From positions 1 to 11,992 of the forward strand of contig DAOTWA010000001.1 in assembly GCA_034435955.1 (NCBI GenBank): a stretch of 11,992 nucleotides of DNA, in the 5' to 3' direction. The stretch comes from DAOTWA01 sp034435955. Lineage in GTDB: Bacteria > Chloroflexota > Anaerolineae > Anaerolineales > Anaerolineaceae. The position numbers and the translations under genes were made by a program. The notes under the pieces are model-generated. The model ran no database searches. It saw nothing but the letters and a program-made list of their open reading frames with translations, and was not told the DNA's origin. Position 1 is the stretch's first letter. The number at the start of each line of letters is the position of its first letter. Positions 1-7,399 of the stretch are shown in pieces.

Positions 1-1
1 C

Positions 2-1234
2 CCGGCGCCCGATCCGATTTTTTATCTGGCCGGCGGGCCGGGCGGCGCAGCGACTGAAGACGCCGCCAAGGGGCAGCAATTCCCATCCTCGCTCAGCGAC
101 AATCACGACCTGGTGTTTGTCGACCAGTGCGGTACGGGCGGCTCGAACCGGGTCGTCATTCCACCATCCCCGGATTTATCCGGTCTCTCTCAAATCGAGG
201 CGGAGCAACAGGCCAGGGCCTGGGTGTCCGATTTCCAGGCCGGGATCAATATGGACCCGCGCTTCTACACCACCTCGGTCGCCATGGACGATTTGGACGA
301 GGTGCGGGAAGCCCTCGGTTACGACCAGATCAACCTGGTGGGTTACTCCTATGGCGCCACGGCTGCCCAGTACTACCTGATGCAGCACGAGGCGCACGTA
401 CGAACCGTCTTTTTGGGCGGTGGCTCGCTGCTCGACATCCCCGTGTTTGAGCGCTGGGCGGCAAACGGCCAGCAGGCGTTGAATCATATTTTCGACCTGT
501 GCCAGGCAGACAGCGCCTGCCATGCGGCCTATCCCAGCATACGGGAAGAATTCGCGGCCGTGATGACCCGCCTGGCAACGGACCCGGTCACGATCACATT
601 TGCCGATAAGTCGCTGGGCAGCGCTACCCTGACCCCCGACTACCTGGCGCCGGTCATCCGCTTGATAACCAAGAACGCGAAGAACGATGCTGCCCTGCCG
701 CTGCTCATCCACCGCGCCTACGCCGAAAACGATCGGGATGGCTTCAGACAATTCATCGAAGCGAATGGGAATTATGAATGGTGGGGCGATCAAGTCATGG
801 AGCGGGTGATCCGCTGCGGCGAAAAATGGGCTGCTTTTGATCCTGCCGAGGTGGCGCGCCTGAGCGCAGGCAGCTATCTTAAAGGCTTCGACGTGTGGCT
901 GGCTCAGGCCCAGGCTGCTGCTTGCCAGTATACCCCGCTCGGCGTCATGCCCGAAGGCGCACGCCCGCAGCCGGGGTCGCAGGTACCCATGCTGATCATC
1001 AACGGAGACCTGGACCCAATCGACCCGCCGGAGAATATGGCCGGGGCGAAAGATCTGTTCCCCAACAGCGTTGCCCTGGCCCTGCCCTATCAAGGGCATA
1101 GCTGGTCTGACTATGCTGCCGTCACGTGCATGGGATCTATCCAGGCTGAGTTCATTCAAACGGGTTCAGCCCAGGGCTTGCATACCGACTGCCTGGAAAC
1201 TCTGCAGCCTCCCCGATTTATTACACCGGATTAA
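2..1234 (+). CDS. Alpha/beta hydrolase with C-terminal TAP-like domain (5' end outside window)
   Basis: The frame is open from the left edge, so the true start and any signal peptide lie upstream. Numbering from the first complete codon at position 2: the stretch YLAGGPGG near residues 8-15 is the oxyanion-side GGPG motif of the proline iminopeptidase / tripeptidyl aminopeptidase group. GYSYG carries the nucleophile Ser116, NGDLDP carries the acid Asp338, and QGHSW carries His366, completing the triad. The C-terminal part has two cysteines (VTCMGS and HTDCL), usual for the TAP-like domain and suggesting a disulfide in an exported enzyme. Family knowledge: these enzymes are typically secreted serine peptidases or esterases; the substrate cannot be read here. 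Oddity: the conserved DQRGTGRS stretch reads DQCGTGGSN, with Cys43 in place of Arg. The gene ends 55 bp before a convergent gene, with a hairpin in the gap. The family call is firm; the substrate is unknown. Confidence 0.9.
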   Translation, partial: PAPDPIFYLAGGPGGAATEDAAKGQQFPSSLSDNHDLVFVDQCGTGGSNRVVIPPSPDLSGLSQIEAEQQARAWVSDFQAGINMDPRFYTTSVAMDDLDEVREALGYDQINLVGYSYGATAAQYYLMQHEAHVRTVFLGGGSLLDIPVFERWAANGQQALNHIFDLCQADSACHAAYPSIREEFAAVMTRLATDPVTITFADKSLGSATLTPDYLAPVIRLITKNAKNDAALPLLIHRAYAENDRDGFRQFIEANGNYEWWGDQVMERVIRCGEKWAAFDPAEVARLSAGSYLKGFDVWLAQAQAAACQYTPLGVMPEGARPQPGSQVPMLIINGDLDPIDPPENMAGAKDLFPNSVALALPYQGHSWSDYAAVTCMGSIQAEFIQTGSAQGLHTDCLETLQPPRFITPD

Positions 1235-1237
1235 ACC

Positions 1238-1268
1238 GAGAAGGCGCATATCAGAAATGCGCCTTCTC
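1238..1268. terminator. Hairpin terminator between convergent genes
   Basis: A perfect 12-bp stem, GAGAAGGCGCAT (1238-1249) with ATGCGCCTTCTC (1257-1268), encloses a 7-nt loop. It starts 3 nt after the hydrolase stop and ends 20 nt beyond the stop of the convergent SIMPL gene, so it could serve both transcripts. There is no good U-run on either side, so it may pause RNA polymerase or protect 3' ends rather than act as a textbook intrinsic terminator. Confidence 0.7.
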
Positions 1269-1288
1269 ATCGCTCCAACGACCAGGAG

Positions 1289-2020
1289 TCATTGGATCGT
1301 ATAGGTGACGCTCACGTTCACCTGTACCGTTAACTGACCTGAAGAGATCGGCACCTCCAGACCGGGAGCGGCTGCTGCTGCACCCTGGGCGTAGATGGGC
1401 GGCGGTGGAGTGGCGATCACCTGGGCGTTGATGGTCTGCACCGGCCCCAGGCTTACCCCGGCTGCCTTGGCCAGCGCCTGAGCCTGGCTTTGCGCGTCCT
1501 GAATGGCCAGCTCGCGGGCTTTCTGTTCTGCGGCCGTGCGGTCGGCCACGTCGAACTGGATGCCGTTGATGCTGTTCGCCCCGGCGGCCACGGCTTGATC
1601 GAGCAGCGCGCCGATCTTGCCCACGTCGCGCACTGTGACCTGCACGTTGTTGTCCACCATGTAGGTGATCCCGGTCACGTGACCCTGATTGTCCGTTTCC
1701 TGGCGGGGATAGATGCTGAAGTTGATCGTGCGGATGTCCTTGGCATCCACCCCGGCGGATTTCATCGCGGCGATGATCTTCTGCGCAGCGCTGTTGTTGT
1801 CATTCACCGCCGCGGCGGCGTCTTTATTCTCGCTGTGCACGCCGATATTCACGTAGGCGATATCGGGGGCTAACTCCACTTTGCCGGTGCCGGACACCAG
1901 CAGGGTACGCTCCTGCGCCGTTGATGTGCTCTGCCCCGGATCGGCAGTCGTGCAGGCGGCCAGCAGCAGCGATCCAGCGGCTAGGGCGGCGATGGCGATC
2001 GTGAAGAGCTTTTTACTCAT
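1289..2020 (-). CDS. SIMPL-domain (DUF541, YggE-like) lipoprotein
   Basis: A 243-residue protein. The N-terminus MSKKLFTIAIAALAAGSLLL followed by AAC is a lipoprotein signal: charged start, hydrophobic core, lipobox with Cys23 as the lipidation site. After a short Ser/Thr/Gln-rich linker, residues about 39-240 fit the SIMPL/DUF541 family. LLVSGTGKVELAPDIA is the usual opening strand, DIRTINFSIYP follows, and YMVDNNVQVTVRD marks the repeat of the fold. Family knowledge: YggE-like periplasmic or surface proteins linked to oxidative-stress phenotypes, with no settled biochemical activity. The ATG at 2018-2020 has AGGAGG 4 nt upstream (2025-2030), which fixes the start. The gene is monocistronic here: convergent with the hydrolase and divergent from the nurA operon. 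Upstream AT-rich patches (TTTAAT at 2104-2109, TATACA at 2115-2120, minus strand) are possible -10 boxes without a convincing -35. The family call is firm; the role is unknown. Confidence 0.93.
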   Translation of the reverse strand: MSKKLFTIAIAALAAGSLLLAACTTADPGQSTSTAQERTLLVSGTGKVELAPDIAYVNIGVHSENKDAAAAVNDNNSAAQKIIAAMKSAGVDAKDIRTINFSIYPRQETDNQGHVTGITYMVDNNVQVTVRDVGKIGALLDQAVAAGANSINGIQFDVADRTAAEQKARELAIQDAQSQAQALAKAAGVSLGPVQTINAQVIATPPPPIYAQGAAAAAPGLEVPISSGQLTVQVNVSVTYTIQ

Positions 2021-2149
2021 AAGGCCTCCTTTCCTGGCAGTTATGCTCTCGGTTTTAAGACGGCGCCGCCGGCGGGTATGTTCCCCGTTTTAGCTCTCCG
2101 CCAATTAAAATGGGTGTATATTCCTCTGCATGGCTCACCCCAGAATGGA

Positions 2150-2178
2150 TTGCCATACGGAACCATCATGGCTATAAT
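2150..2178 (+). promoter_or_regulatory. Sigma70-type promoter of the nurA-HAS-herA operon
   Basis: TTGCCA (2150-2155) and a perfect TATAAT (2173-2178) are separated by exactly 17 bp. Transcription would be expected to begin near 2185, giving a leader of about 28 nt before the nurA ATG at 2213. It is the best consensus match in the window. No purine-rich ribosome site lies in that short leader. Confidence 0.8.
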
Positions 2179-2212
2179 TCAAAAACAAATGTTCGGTTAA
2201 CTGCCTTTGATC

Positions 2213-3391
2213 ATGCCGATCGATTACCGTCAGATCCAGGAACAGATCCAGCCCTATGGGGATCAATTGCGGCTGCGCCAGGATGCCTTGGACCTTCGCC
2301 GCCGCACCGCCCGGGAGCGCTTGGCGGCGCACGCTTTGGAACTGGAAGCGCTGACCGATCGAGTCGAGCGGGCGGCAGAGATCAACCCGGCGTTGCGCTG
2401 CGCCGTACCCGCCGGAGAGCGCCTCGACCTGTGCGTCCCTCTGCAGCCCGGCGCGCCGCCCGCCACCTTGCTGGCTGCCGACGGCTCGCAGATCAACCCC
2501 GATCGCGACGCAGCCGTGGATTACTGCGTGATCAACGTCGGCGCGGTCTCCCTGCGGGTGGGCAGCGGCGAGCCGCTGCAGGTCACTGTGCGCAGCCAGT
2601 TGCTGGACGTCCAGGAGCTGTATACCCTGGACGGGTTGATATCCGAGGGTACAGTGGCGCTCAAGCGGGACCTGGGCGAAAGGCGCCTGCTGGCCGAGCT
2701 GGCTGCCAATGCGCAACCCCCGGTCATCACCCTGACCGATGGCCCGCTGGAGCTGTTCCGCGAGCGCGAGCCCACCCGCGAGTATGACCGTGCGCTGAGC
2801 GAGTATCTGGGCGTGCTCGAGGGGCTGGCCGAGCGCCGGGTGGTTACCGCCGGGTATGTCGACCGCCCACGCAGCGACCTGGTGATACGCCTGCTGGAGC
2901 TGGCCGACCGGCCCGAGGATAAACTTGACCGCGGAGAACGGGAGCGACCAAAAGTCCACCTGCCCGACATCTTCCTGTTCCGCGACCTGCTGAGCACACC
3001 GGGTGACCGCTCGGCGGTGTTCGCCATACGCTCGCCGCTGGCGCAGCGTTTCCGCGGCGATCTGGCGCTGCACTTTTTTTACTTGAATGTGGGCCTGCCG
3101 GAGCGGCCTTCTTTGGCGCGTGTGGAGGTGCCAGCCTGGGTGTGCGCCGATCCATCCGTGCTGGCCGCCCTGCAAACCGTGCTCCTGGAACAGTGCCACA
3201 TCCTGAGTACACGCCCATACCCATACCTGCTCTACCGCGCTCATGAGGTGGCCGAGGTACCTTTGGAGGATAAACGGCGCCTGGACGAGCTCCTGGCGGC
3301 CGAGGTGCTGCGCCAGAGAATGGCTCCGGCGAGCAAATCCCCCAAGCAGAGCGCCAAGGACATGGCCAGGAGAAAATGGAGGCGTACATGA
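2213..3391 (+). CDS. nurA: NurA-family 5'-3' nuclease
   Basis: A 392-residue NurA-domain protein. Numbering from ATG 2213: LLAADGSQI holds the first catalytic-type Asp (D90), VITLTDGPLELF holds the second (D176), and the C-terminal YPYLLYRAHEVAEV (His344) is the signature end of the family. Residues 1-60 are strongly charged and probably helical. Family knowledge: NurA is a Mn-dependent RNase H-like nuclease that acts as a dimer docked on the HerA hexamer and resects DNA ends in archaea and some bacteria. Here herA lies two genes downstream on the same strand, which supports the call. A TTG at 2207 is in frame two codons earlier, but ATG is preferred. Neither has a clear Shine-Dalgarno, so initiation on a short unstructured leader is likely. 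The 3' end overlaps the next gene by ATGA. Length is typical or slightly long. Very confident. Confidence 0.93.
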   Translation: MPIDYRQIQEQIQPYGDQLRLRQDALDLRRRTARERLAAHALELEALTDRVERAAEINPALRCAVPAGERLDLCVPLQPGAPPATLLAADGSQINPDRDAAVDYCVINVGAVSLRVGSGEPLQVTVRSQLLDVQELYTLDGLISEGTVALKRDLGERRLLAELAANAQPPVITLTDGPLELFREREPTREYDRALSEYLGVLEGLAERRVVTAGYVDRPRSDLVIRLLELADRPEDKLDRGERERPKVHLPDIFLFRDLLSTPGDRSAVFAIRSPLAQRFRGDLALHFFYLNVGLPERPSLARVEVPAWVCADPSVLAALQTVLLEQCHILSTRPYPYLLYRAHEVAEVPLEDKRRLDELLAAEVLRQRMAPASKSPKQSAKDMARRKWRRT

Positions 3392-3987
3392 CCCTGATCG
3401 AGATCGGAAAGCTGCTGCGCTCCAGCCTGGATGCTTTCGTCGTGGGCTGTCGGGTGTCCCAGCTCGATTCGCTCGAGTATGGGGCGCTGGTGCGCGCCGA
3501 CCTGTCCGACGGTTTGCAGGTCTTCGGTTTGATCTCCAACATCGCCATCGAGGACGACGGCCTGGTGCGCCAGCTCGCCATGACCGAAGGCATCCCACCC
3601 GAGGTGCTGGCCGACAATCGGGTCAACCGCAGCGTGCCGCTCGAGATCAGTGTGCTGGCGACCGGCTACCGCCAGGGTGGACATATCTTCCATCTTCTTC
3701 CGCCGCGCCCGCCACTCAGCCTGGACGCGATCTACCTGTGCAGTCAGCAGGAGCTGCGCGAATTCACCTCCGCCGGGCGCTTCGGCTACTTCCGCCATGT
3801 GCTGCGCCAGGACGATCTGCCCGCCGGCGAGCTGCTGGCCGCCCACCTGCGCCAGGCGAGCGCAGCCCACGCCGCCTCGGGCAACCCCGCCTGGGTCGCG
3901 GCCGCCGTCCAGGAGCTGATCACCCTGCTGCGCGGCGATTACGTCCGGTTGATGGACGTCCTCGGGGCCTTGGGAGAGGTCTATTGA
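3388..3987 (+). CDS. Stand-alone HAS-barrel protein, HerA N-terminal paralog without ATPase
   Basis: A 199-residue protein with no Walker motif, starting at ATG 3388 inside the nurA stop (ATGA), with GGAGG (3378-3382) 5 nt upstream. An in-frame ATG at 3376 (four extra residues) has AGGAGA too close to it and is less likely. Residues about 32-90 line up with HerA residues 65-122. Shared features are GA-V at the start, a strand ending FGLISNI versus YGLVTDI, then PP followed by LAD, then an identical 13-residue step to a VL pair. After that, PP...P..L, an EF/EIF, a G.F and a closing L...S line up with the HerA stretch just before Walker A. The last 40 or so residues are a separate helical tail. 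Inference: a duplicated HerA barrel region kept as its own subunit, perhaps an adaptor between NurA and the HerA ring. By-eye alignment only; no named family is claimed. Confidence 0.8.
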   Translation: MTLIEIGKLLRSSLDAFVVGCRVSQLDSLEYGALVRADLSDGLQVFGLISNIAIEDDGLVRQLAMTEGIPPEVLADNRVNRSVPLEISVLATGYRQGGHIFHLLPPRPPLSLDAIYLCSQQELREFTSAGRFGYFRHVLRQDDLPAGELLAAHLRQASAAHAASGNPAWVAAAVQELITLLRGDYVRLMDVLGALGEVY

Positions 3988-4101
3988 CCGGGCAATCTCC
4001 GTTGCATCACGCCCGTTCTTCAATGATCTACACGCCTCGTCGTCTGAAATCCAGTCGCAAGGAGGATTCACCGACAAACACCTGTGCGGTGAGAGGGTAA
4101 A

Positions 4102-5859
4102 ATGGCCCAATCAACTCATTCGAAACAATCTGCGGCCTCCAATCAAACTCTCATGAATGCTGACCCCCGAAACGTAAGTGGCGAGGCGCGCGCCTCGAGC
4201 ATCGAAACGCCCGCCATCGGCTACATCGTCGGCGGTGGGCTGAAGGAAAATTTGCGCGTGCGGCTGACCGTTCCCGGACAGACGGTCCAGGAGGGCGCCT
4301 TCGTGGTTGTGGAGAGCGGCGACTGGCGCTTTTACGGCCTGGTGACCGATATCCGTTTGGGAGCCACAGACCCGCGTTTCGCTGACGAACGGTCATCCGG
4401 TCGGTTGCCGCCCAGGCTGGCCGATATGCTCGTTGGACAGACGGTGTACACCGAGCTGGAGGTCCTGCCGGCTTTGATGCTGGAAGTCGGACCCGACCCG
4501 CGAGATGCGCGTGCCTATGAGGAGTGGCGCGCATCACTGGAAAGCGAGCCCCGACCGCTGCCGGTCAAGACCATCCCGCCGCATCAGGCCCCAGTGCGCC
4601 TGGCCTCCGCCGGCGACGTGGCCGAGATCTTCGGCCGTCCAGGCGAGAAGGGCGCCTTCACCATCGGTTATACCCGTGAGCAAGGCCATCCGGTAAGCGT
4701 GAACCTGGAGCGCCTGGTGCAGCGTTCTTCGGGCGTCTTCGGCGCCACCGGTACGGGCAAATCCTTCCTCACCCGCCTGCTGCTGGCCGGGCTGATCCAG
4801 GCCGGGCGCGTCTCGCTGCTGGTGTTCGACATGCACAACGAGTACGGCCCGGATTCCACCTCATCCGATACCGGCGAAGCGGTGGCCGGACTGCGTGGCA
4901 AGTTCCCCGGACGGGTCTCCATGGTCGGCCTGGGACGCGACACGAGCATCCTGGGCCAGACGCCTGACTTCCACCTGGAGCTGTCCGAAGACGACATCGC
5001 CCCCGAAGACATCGAGATGCTCACCCGCGAGCTCAATCTGAAGGAGACCACCCCTACCGTGCTGGAGGCGCTGGTACATTCTTATCACCGAAATTGGTTC
5101 CATGAATTCAAGGCGCTGAGGGGCAGCGGCAGCGCAGACGAGGAAGGTACGGTGGCCTGGTGGGCGACCCAAAACGGGGTCAACGTGGCCGCCGCCGAGG
5201 GGCTGCACGGCAAACTCAACCGGGTCTTCAACCGCGAGTACATCGTCCCCCAGGCAGCCGGCGACGGCCTGACGCACATCGTCCGCCTGCTCCAGGACGG
5301 CAAGCACGTAGTGCTGTCCTTTGGCGACCATGAGTCGGACCTGGATTACCTGCTGGTGACCAACGTGCTGACGCGGCGCATCCGCGCGGCCTGGGTGGAG
5401 ATGACCGAGGCTTACCATCGCGAGAGGAAGGTCGAGCCGCGCCCACTGGTGATCGTGCTGGAGGAGGCCCACAAGCTGCTCAACCGCGAGATGGCCGGTC
5501 AGACGGCCTTCAGCGTCATCGCGCGCGAGCTGCGCAAGTATTATGTCACCCTGCTGGTGGTGGACCAGCGTCCCTCGCAGATCTACGACGAGGTCATGTC
5601 CCAGCTCGGCACGCGCATCTCGGGCTGGCTGGGCGACGAGGCCGACATCCAGGCGGTGCTTTCCGGGCTGGCGGGGCGGGATGCTCTACGCGGCATGTTG
5701 GCCCGGCTGCAGCCGAAAGAGGAGGTGCTGCTGCTGGGCTGGGGCGTGCCCATGCCGCTGCCGGTGCGCTCGCGCCGCTACGACGCACGTTTCTGGGAGG
5801 AATTGAAGGGGGTGGGCAAGAAGGGCGAGAGTCAAATATTGAAGGAGTTGGGGTTTTAA
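4102..5859 (+). CDS. herA: HerA-family DNA translocase/helicase ATPase
   Basis: A 585-residue protein. A variable polar N-terminus (1-35) leads into a HAS-barrel (about 38-125), then a RecA-like DUF87 ATPase core. Walker A is GATGTGKS at 214-221 (Lys220). Walker B is LVIVLEEAHKL with Glu454-Glu455. DQRPSQ (488-493) is the sensor-like motif of the HerA/FtsK class, followed by the C-terminal strand pair MPLPVRSRRYD. Family knowledge: HerA forms a hexameric ring on DNA and drives NurA resection; related HerA proteins also pair with defence effectors. With nurA in the same operon the repair role is favoured. The ATG has GAGAGGG (4091-4097) 4 nt upstream, and a stop at 4090-4092 in the same frame rules out a longer product. 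The 114-nt gap before it holds an unused AAGGAGGA at 4059-4066 and no clear promoter. The gene ends 20 nt before the MOSC gene. Confidence 0.94.
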   Translation: MAQSTHSKQSAASNQTLMNADPRNVSGEARASSIETPAIGYIVGGGLKENLRVRLTVPGQTVQEGAFVVVESGDWRFYGLVTDIRLGATDPRFADERSSGRLPPRLADMLVGQTVYTELEVLPALMLEVGPDPRDARAYEEWRASLESEPRPLPVKTIPPHQAPVRLASAGDVAEIFGRPGEKGAFTIGYTREQGHPVSVNLERLVQRSSGVFGATGTGKSFLTRLLLAGLIQAGRVSLLVFDMHNEYGPDSTSSDTGEAVAGLRGKFPGRVSMVGLGRDTSILGQTPDFHLELSEDDIAPEDIEMLTRELNLKETTPTVLEALVHSYHRNWFHEFKALRGSGSADEEGTVAWWATQNGVNVAAAEGLHGKLNRVFNREYIVPQAAGDGLTHIVRLLQDGKHVVLSFGDHESDLDYLLVTNVLTRRIRAAWVEMTEAYHRERKVEPRPLVIVLEEAHKLLNREMAGQTAFSVIARELRKYYVTLLVVDQRPSQIYDEVMSQLGTRISGWLGDEADIQAVLSGLAGRDALRGMLARLQPKEEVLLLGWGVPMPLPVRSRRYDARFWEELKGVGKKGESQILKELGF

Positions 5860-5863
5860 TCCC

Positions 5864-5872
5864 TGGTAAAAT
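5864..5872 (+). promoter_or_regulatory. Extended -10 element at the MOSC gene
   Basis: TGGTAAAAT is an extended -10 (TG-n-TAAAAT) lying just after the herA stop. Transcription would start near 5878-5880, that is at the ATG of the MOSC gene, implying a leaderless mRNA. No matching -35 was found at 16-18 bp. Read-through from herA remains possible. Confidence 0.5.
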
Positions 5873-5879
5873 TGCAGCC

Positions 5880-6461
5880 ATGCAGGTACTCAAGCAGACA
5901 CTCTTCGGCCGGGTTGAGGGCGTCTACGCCACGCTGACCCGCCAGACGCTGGTCTCCACGCCCTTGCCAGAAGCGCAGGTGACGCTCGAAGGCTTCACCG
6001 GCGACGTTCATTCCGGCTTCATCAAGCCCGCCGGCAGCCGCGAGGAGCGCTACCCACGCGGCGAGATAGTGCGCAATAACCGCCAGGTTTCGCTGGTCTC
6101 GCTGGAGGAACTGGCCGAGGTGGCCGCCGCCATGGGCGTACCCGCCATCCGGGCAGAATGGCTGGGCGCCAACCTGGCCGTATCCGGCATTCCTCGGCTG
6201 ACCCACTTGCCCCCCTTCACGCGCCTGTTCTTCGCCTCCGGCGCAGCGCTGATCATCAGCAGCGAAAACAAACCCTGCATTCACCCCGGGCGGGTCATTC
6301 AGGAACAGTACCCACAGCATTCCGGTCTGGCCGACGCGTTCGTCAGGCAGGCGCTGCACCGCCGCGGACTGGTGGCCGTGGTCGAGCGGGCTGGCCGGAT
6401 CAGCGCCGGAGACGAGATTCGGGTCGAGCTGCCGCGTCAGGAGCTGTATCTAACTTCTTAG
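5880..6461 (+). CDS. MOSC-domain protein (probable sulfur carrier)
   Basis: A 193-residue single MOSC domain. Seen: FTGDVHSGFIK (the G-D-H-G opening of the domain), RQVSLVSLEEL, LGANLAVSGI, THLPPFTRL, then SENKPC with the conserved Cys in the position that carries sulfur in this superfamily, and a closing GRISAGDEIRV. Family knowledge: MOSC domains are the C-terminal domain of molybdenum cofactor sulfurases, and stand-alone versions such as YiiM act on cofactor or detoxification substrates. No molybdoenzyme gene is nearby, so the substrate is open. The ATG lies 20 nt after herA. There is no Shine-Dalgarno in TTGCAGCC before it, but a -10 element fits leaderless expression. The N-terminal ten residues are not part of the domain core. 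The gene is separated from the next by about 130 nt with a new promoter, so it is probably its own unit. The family is confident, the function only general. Confidence 0.88.
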   Translation: MQVLKQTLFGRVEGVYATLTRQTLVSTPLPEAQVTLEGFTGDVHSGFIKPAGSREERYPRGEIVRNNRQVSLVSLEELAEVAAAMGVPAIRAEWLGANLAVSGIPRLTHLPPFTRLFFASGAALIISSENKPCIHPGRVIQEQYPQHSGLADAFVRQALHRRGLVAVVERAGRISAGDEIRVELPRQELYLTS

Positions 6462-6483
6462 GCGCCCGTCGCTGCCCCAACGA

Positions 6484-6510
6484 TTGTCCAATCGCCTTCT
6501 CCTGTATAAT
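6484..6510 (+). promoter_or_regulatory. Promoter of the FxLYD/zinc-ribbon gene
   Basis: A perfect TATAAT at 6505-6510, preceded directly by TG. A weak TTGTCC at 6484-6489 gives a short 15-bp spacer, so the -35 assignment is uncertain. The expected start near 6517 leaves a leader of about 74 nt before the ATG at 6591. The -35 region overlaps a small inverted repeat, CGATTG / CAATCG (6481-6494). Confidence 0.55.
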
Positions 6511-6590
6511 GGTAAGCGCATTCGATCGGCGTCGGGCAGGTCGTGAGCCGGTTGGATCGTCATCCGTTCCCGCTCGAGAAGGAGACCCGC

Positions 6591-7319
6591 ATGAGCGCAT
6601 TTCCCCTATTTGTCTGTTCGAGCTGCTGGCAGCCAGTGCCGCCAGCAAGGTGGGCCCGCGTGTTGGACTGCCCGCTGTGCGGCCAGGCGCACTGGCGCGC
6701 GCCATCCCAGGGGGCCATCTTCCCATTTCGGGCTCGCGGGATATCGGGCGGAATGGGCAAAGAAGTGCAGTGGCCGCTGAAGATACTCAGCCACCACCGC
6801 TACACTTCCACGAATTGGTTCTACATTGTGGGCGAAGTGTACAACCCTTACGAGCTGCCGATGCAATCGGTGGACGTGGTCGCGACCCTGTACGATAAGA
6901 CGCGCAGCGTCATTGGAGTGACCTCCAGCCTGACCAGCCTTCCGGTGATCCCGCCCCAGGGCCGCTCCCCTTTCAAGATCGGCACGGACAATTGGGCTGA
7001 GGTGTACGCTTACGACCTGCAGGCCGAGGGTCGGCCCGGCGGTATGCCGCGCCAGGACCTGGTGATCACCAATCAGGCCGTCCACATCGAAGGATCATGG
7101 CTGCAGGTGTTCGGTGAGGTGCGCAATATCGGCAGGCTGCCAGCGACCAACGTGCGCGCCGTGGTGACCCTCTACAACGCCCAGGGCGAGGTATCGGGAA
7201 CGGGCTATGCCATCGTCCAGACCCGCGTGCTTGCGCCGGGTGACGCGGCCCCGTTCCGCTGCGGGATCAACCATTTTCCCAATTTCGAGCATTACCTTAT
7301 TCAGGCGCAGGGAGAATAA
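6591..7319 (+). CDS. Zinc-ribbon protein with tandem FxLYD domains
   Basis: A 242-residue protein. Residues 9-30 hold two CxxC knuckles (Cys9/Cys12, Cys27/Cys30), a short zinc ribbon at the very N-terminus. There is no signal peptide or clear membrane segment. Two copies of an Ig-like FxLYD unit follow. The first, about 76-133, has IVGEVYNPYELPMQSVDVVATLYD and an IPPQGRSPFKI end. The second, about 170-225, has VFGEVRNIGRLPATNVRAVVTLYN and an LAPGDAAPFRCGI end. The matched pattern (GEV-N, V-A-V-TLY, P-G--PF) suggests internal duplication. Family knowledge: FxLYD domains occur in many uncharacterised, often surface-associated proteins; no activity is established. The start at ATG 6591 has AAGGAG (6579-6584) with 6-nt spacing. 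A GTG at 6543 in the same frame has no such site and would add residues before the zinc ribbon. Domain calls are by pattern; function is unknown. Confidence 0.8.
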   Translation: MSAFPLFVCSSCWQPVPPARWARVLDCPLCGQAHWRAPSQGAIFPFRARGISGGMGKEVQWPLKILSHHRYTSTNWFYIVGEVYNPYELPMQSVDVVATLYDKTRSVIGVTSSLTSLPVIPPQGRSPFKIGTDNWAEVYAYDLQAEGRPGGMPRQDLVITNQAVHIEGSWLQVFGEVRNIGRLPATNVRAVVTLYNAQGEVSGTGYAIVQTRVLAPGDAAPFRCGINHFPNFEHYLIQAQGE

Positions 7320-7399
7320 ATCCGCCGCCCTCGCTCAAAACCGTGCGGGCCGACCCTGCAGCACACGCCTCAGACCGCGGCTGGCTACCCGGGCCGCCG

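Noticed and set aside
176..1159. Open minus-strand frame opposite the hydrolase
   Set aside because: The plus-strand frame has an intact catalytic triad and family motifs; the antisense frame has none.
2189..2200. Three-codon ORF (ATG to TAA) in the nurA leader
   Set aside because: Too short to carry information and without a ribosome site; likely chance.
2135..3598. Long open frame on the minus strand opposite nurA and the HAS-barrel gene
   Set aside because: It lies antisense to well-supported genes, is rich in Arg/Gln/Gly typical of GC-rich shadow frames, and shows no motif.
3984..4030. Possible internal promoter before herA (TTGACC or TTGCAT)
   Set aside because: Neither has a usable -10 at 16-18 bp spacing.
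3241..4110. Overlapping long frames on both strands across the HAS-barrel gene
   Set aside because: They are low-complexity Arg/Pro/Ala-rich or antisense translations; the 3388-3987 frame has the ribosome site, the overlap coupling and HerA similarity.
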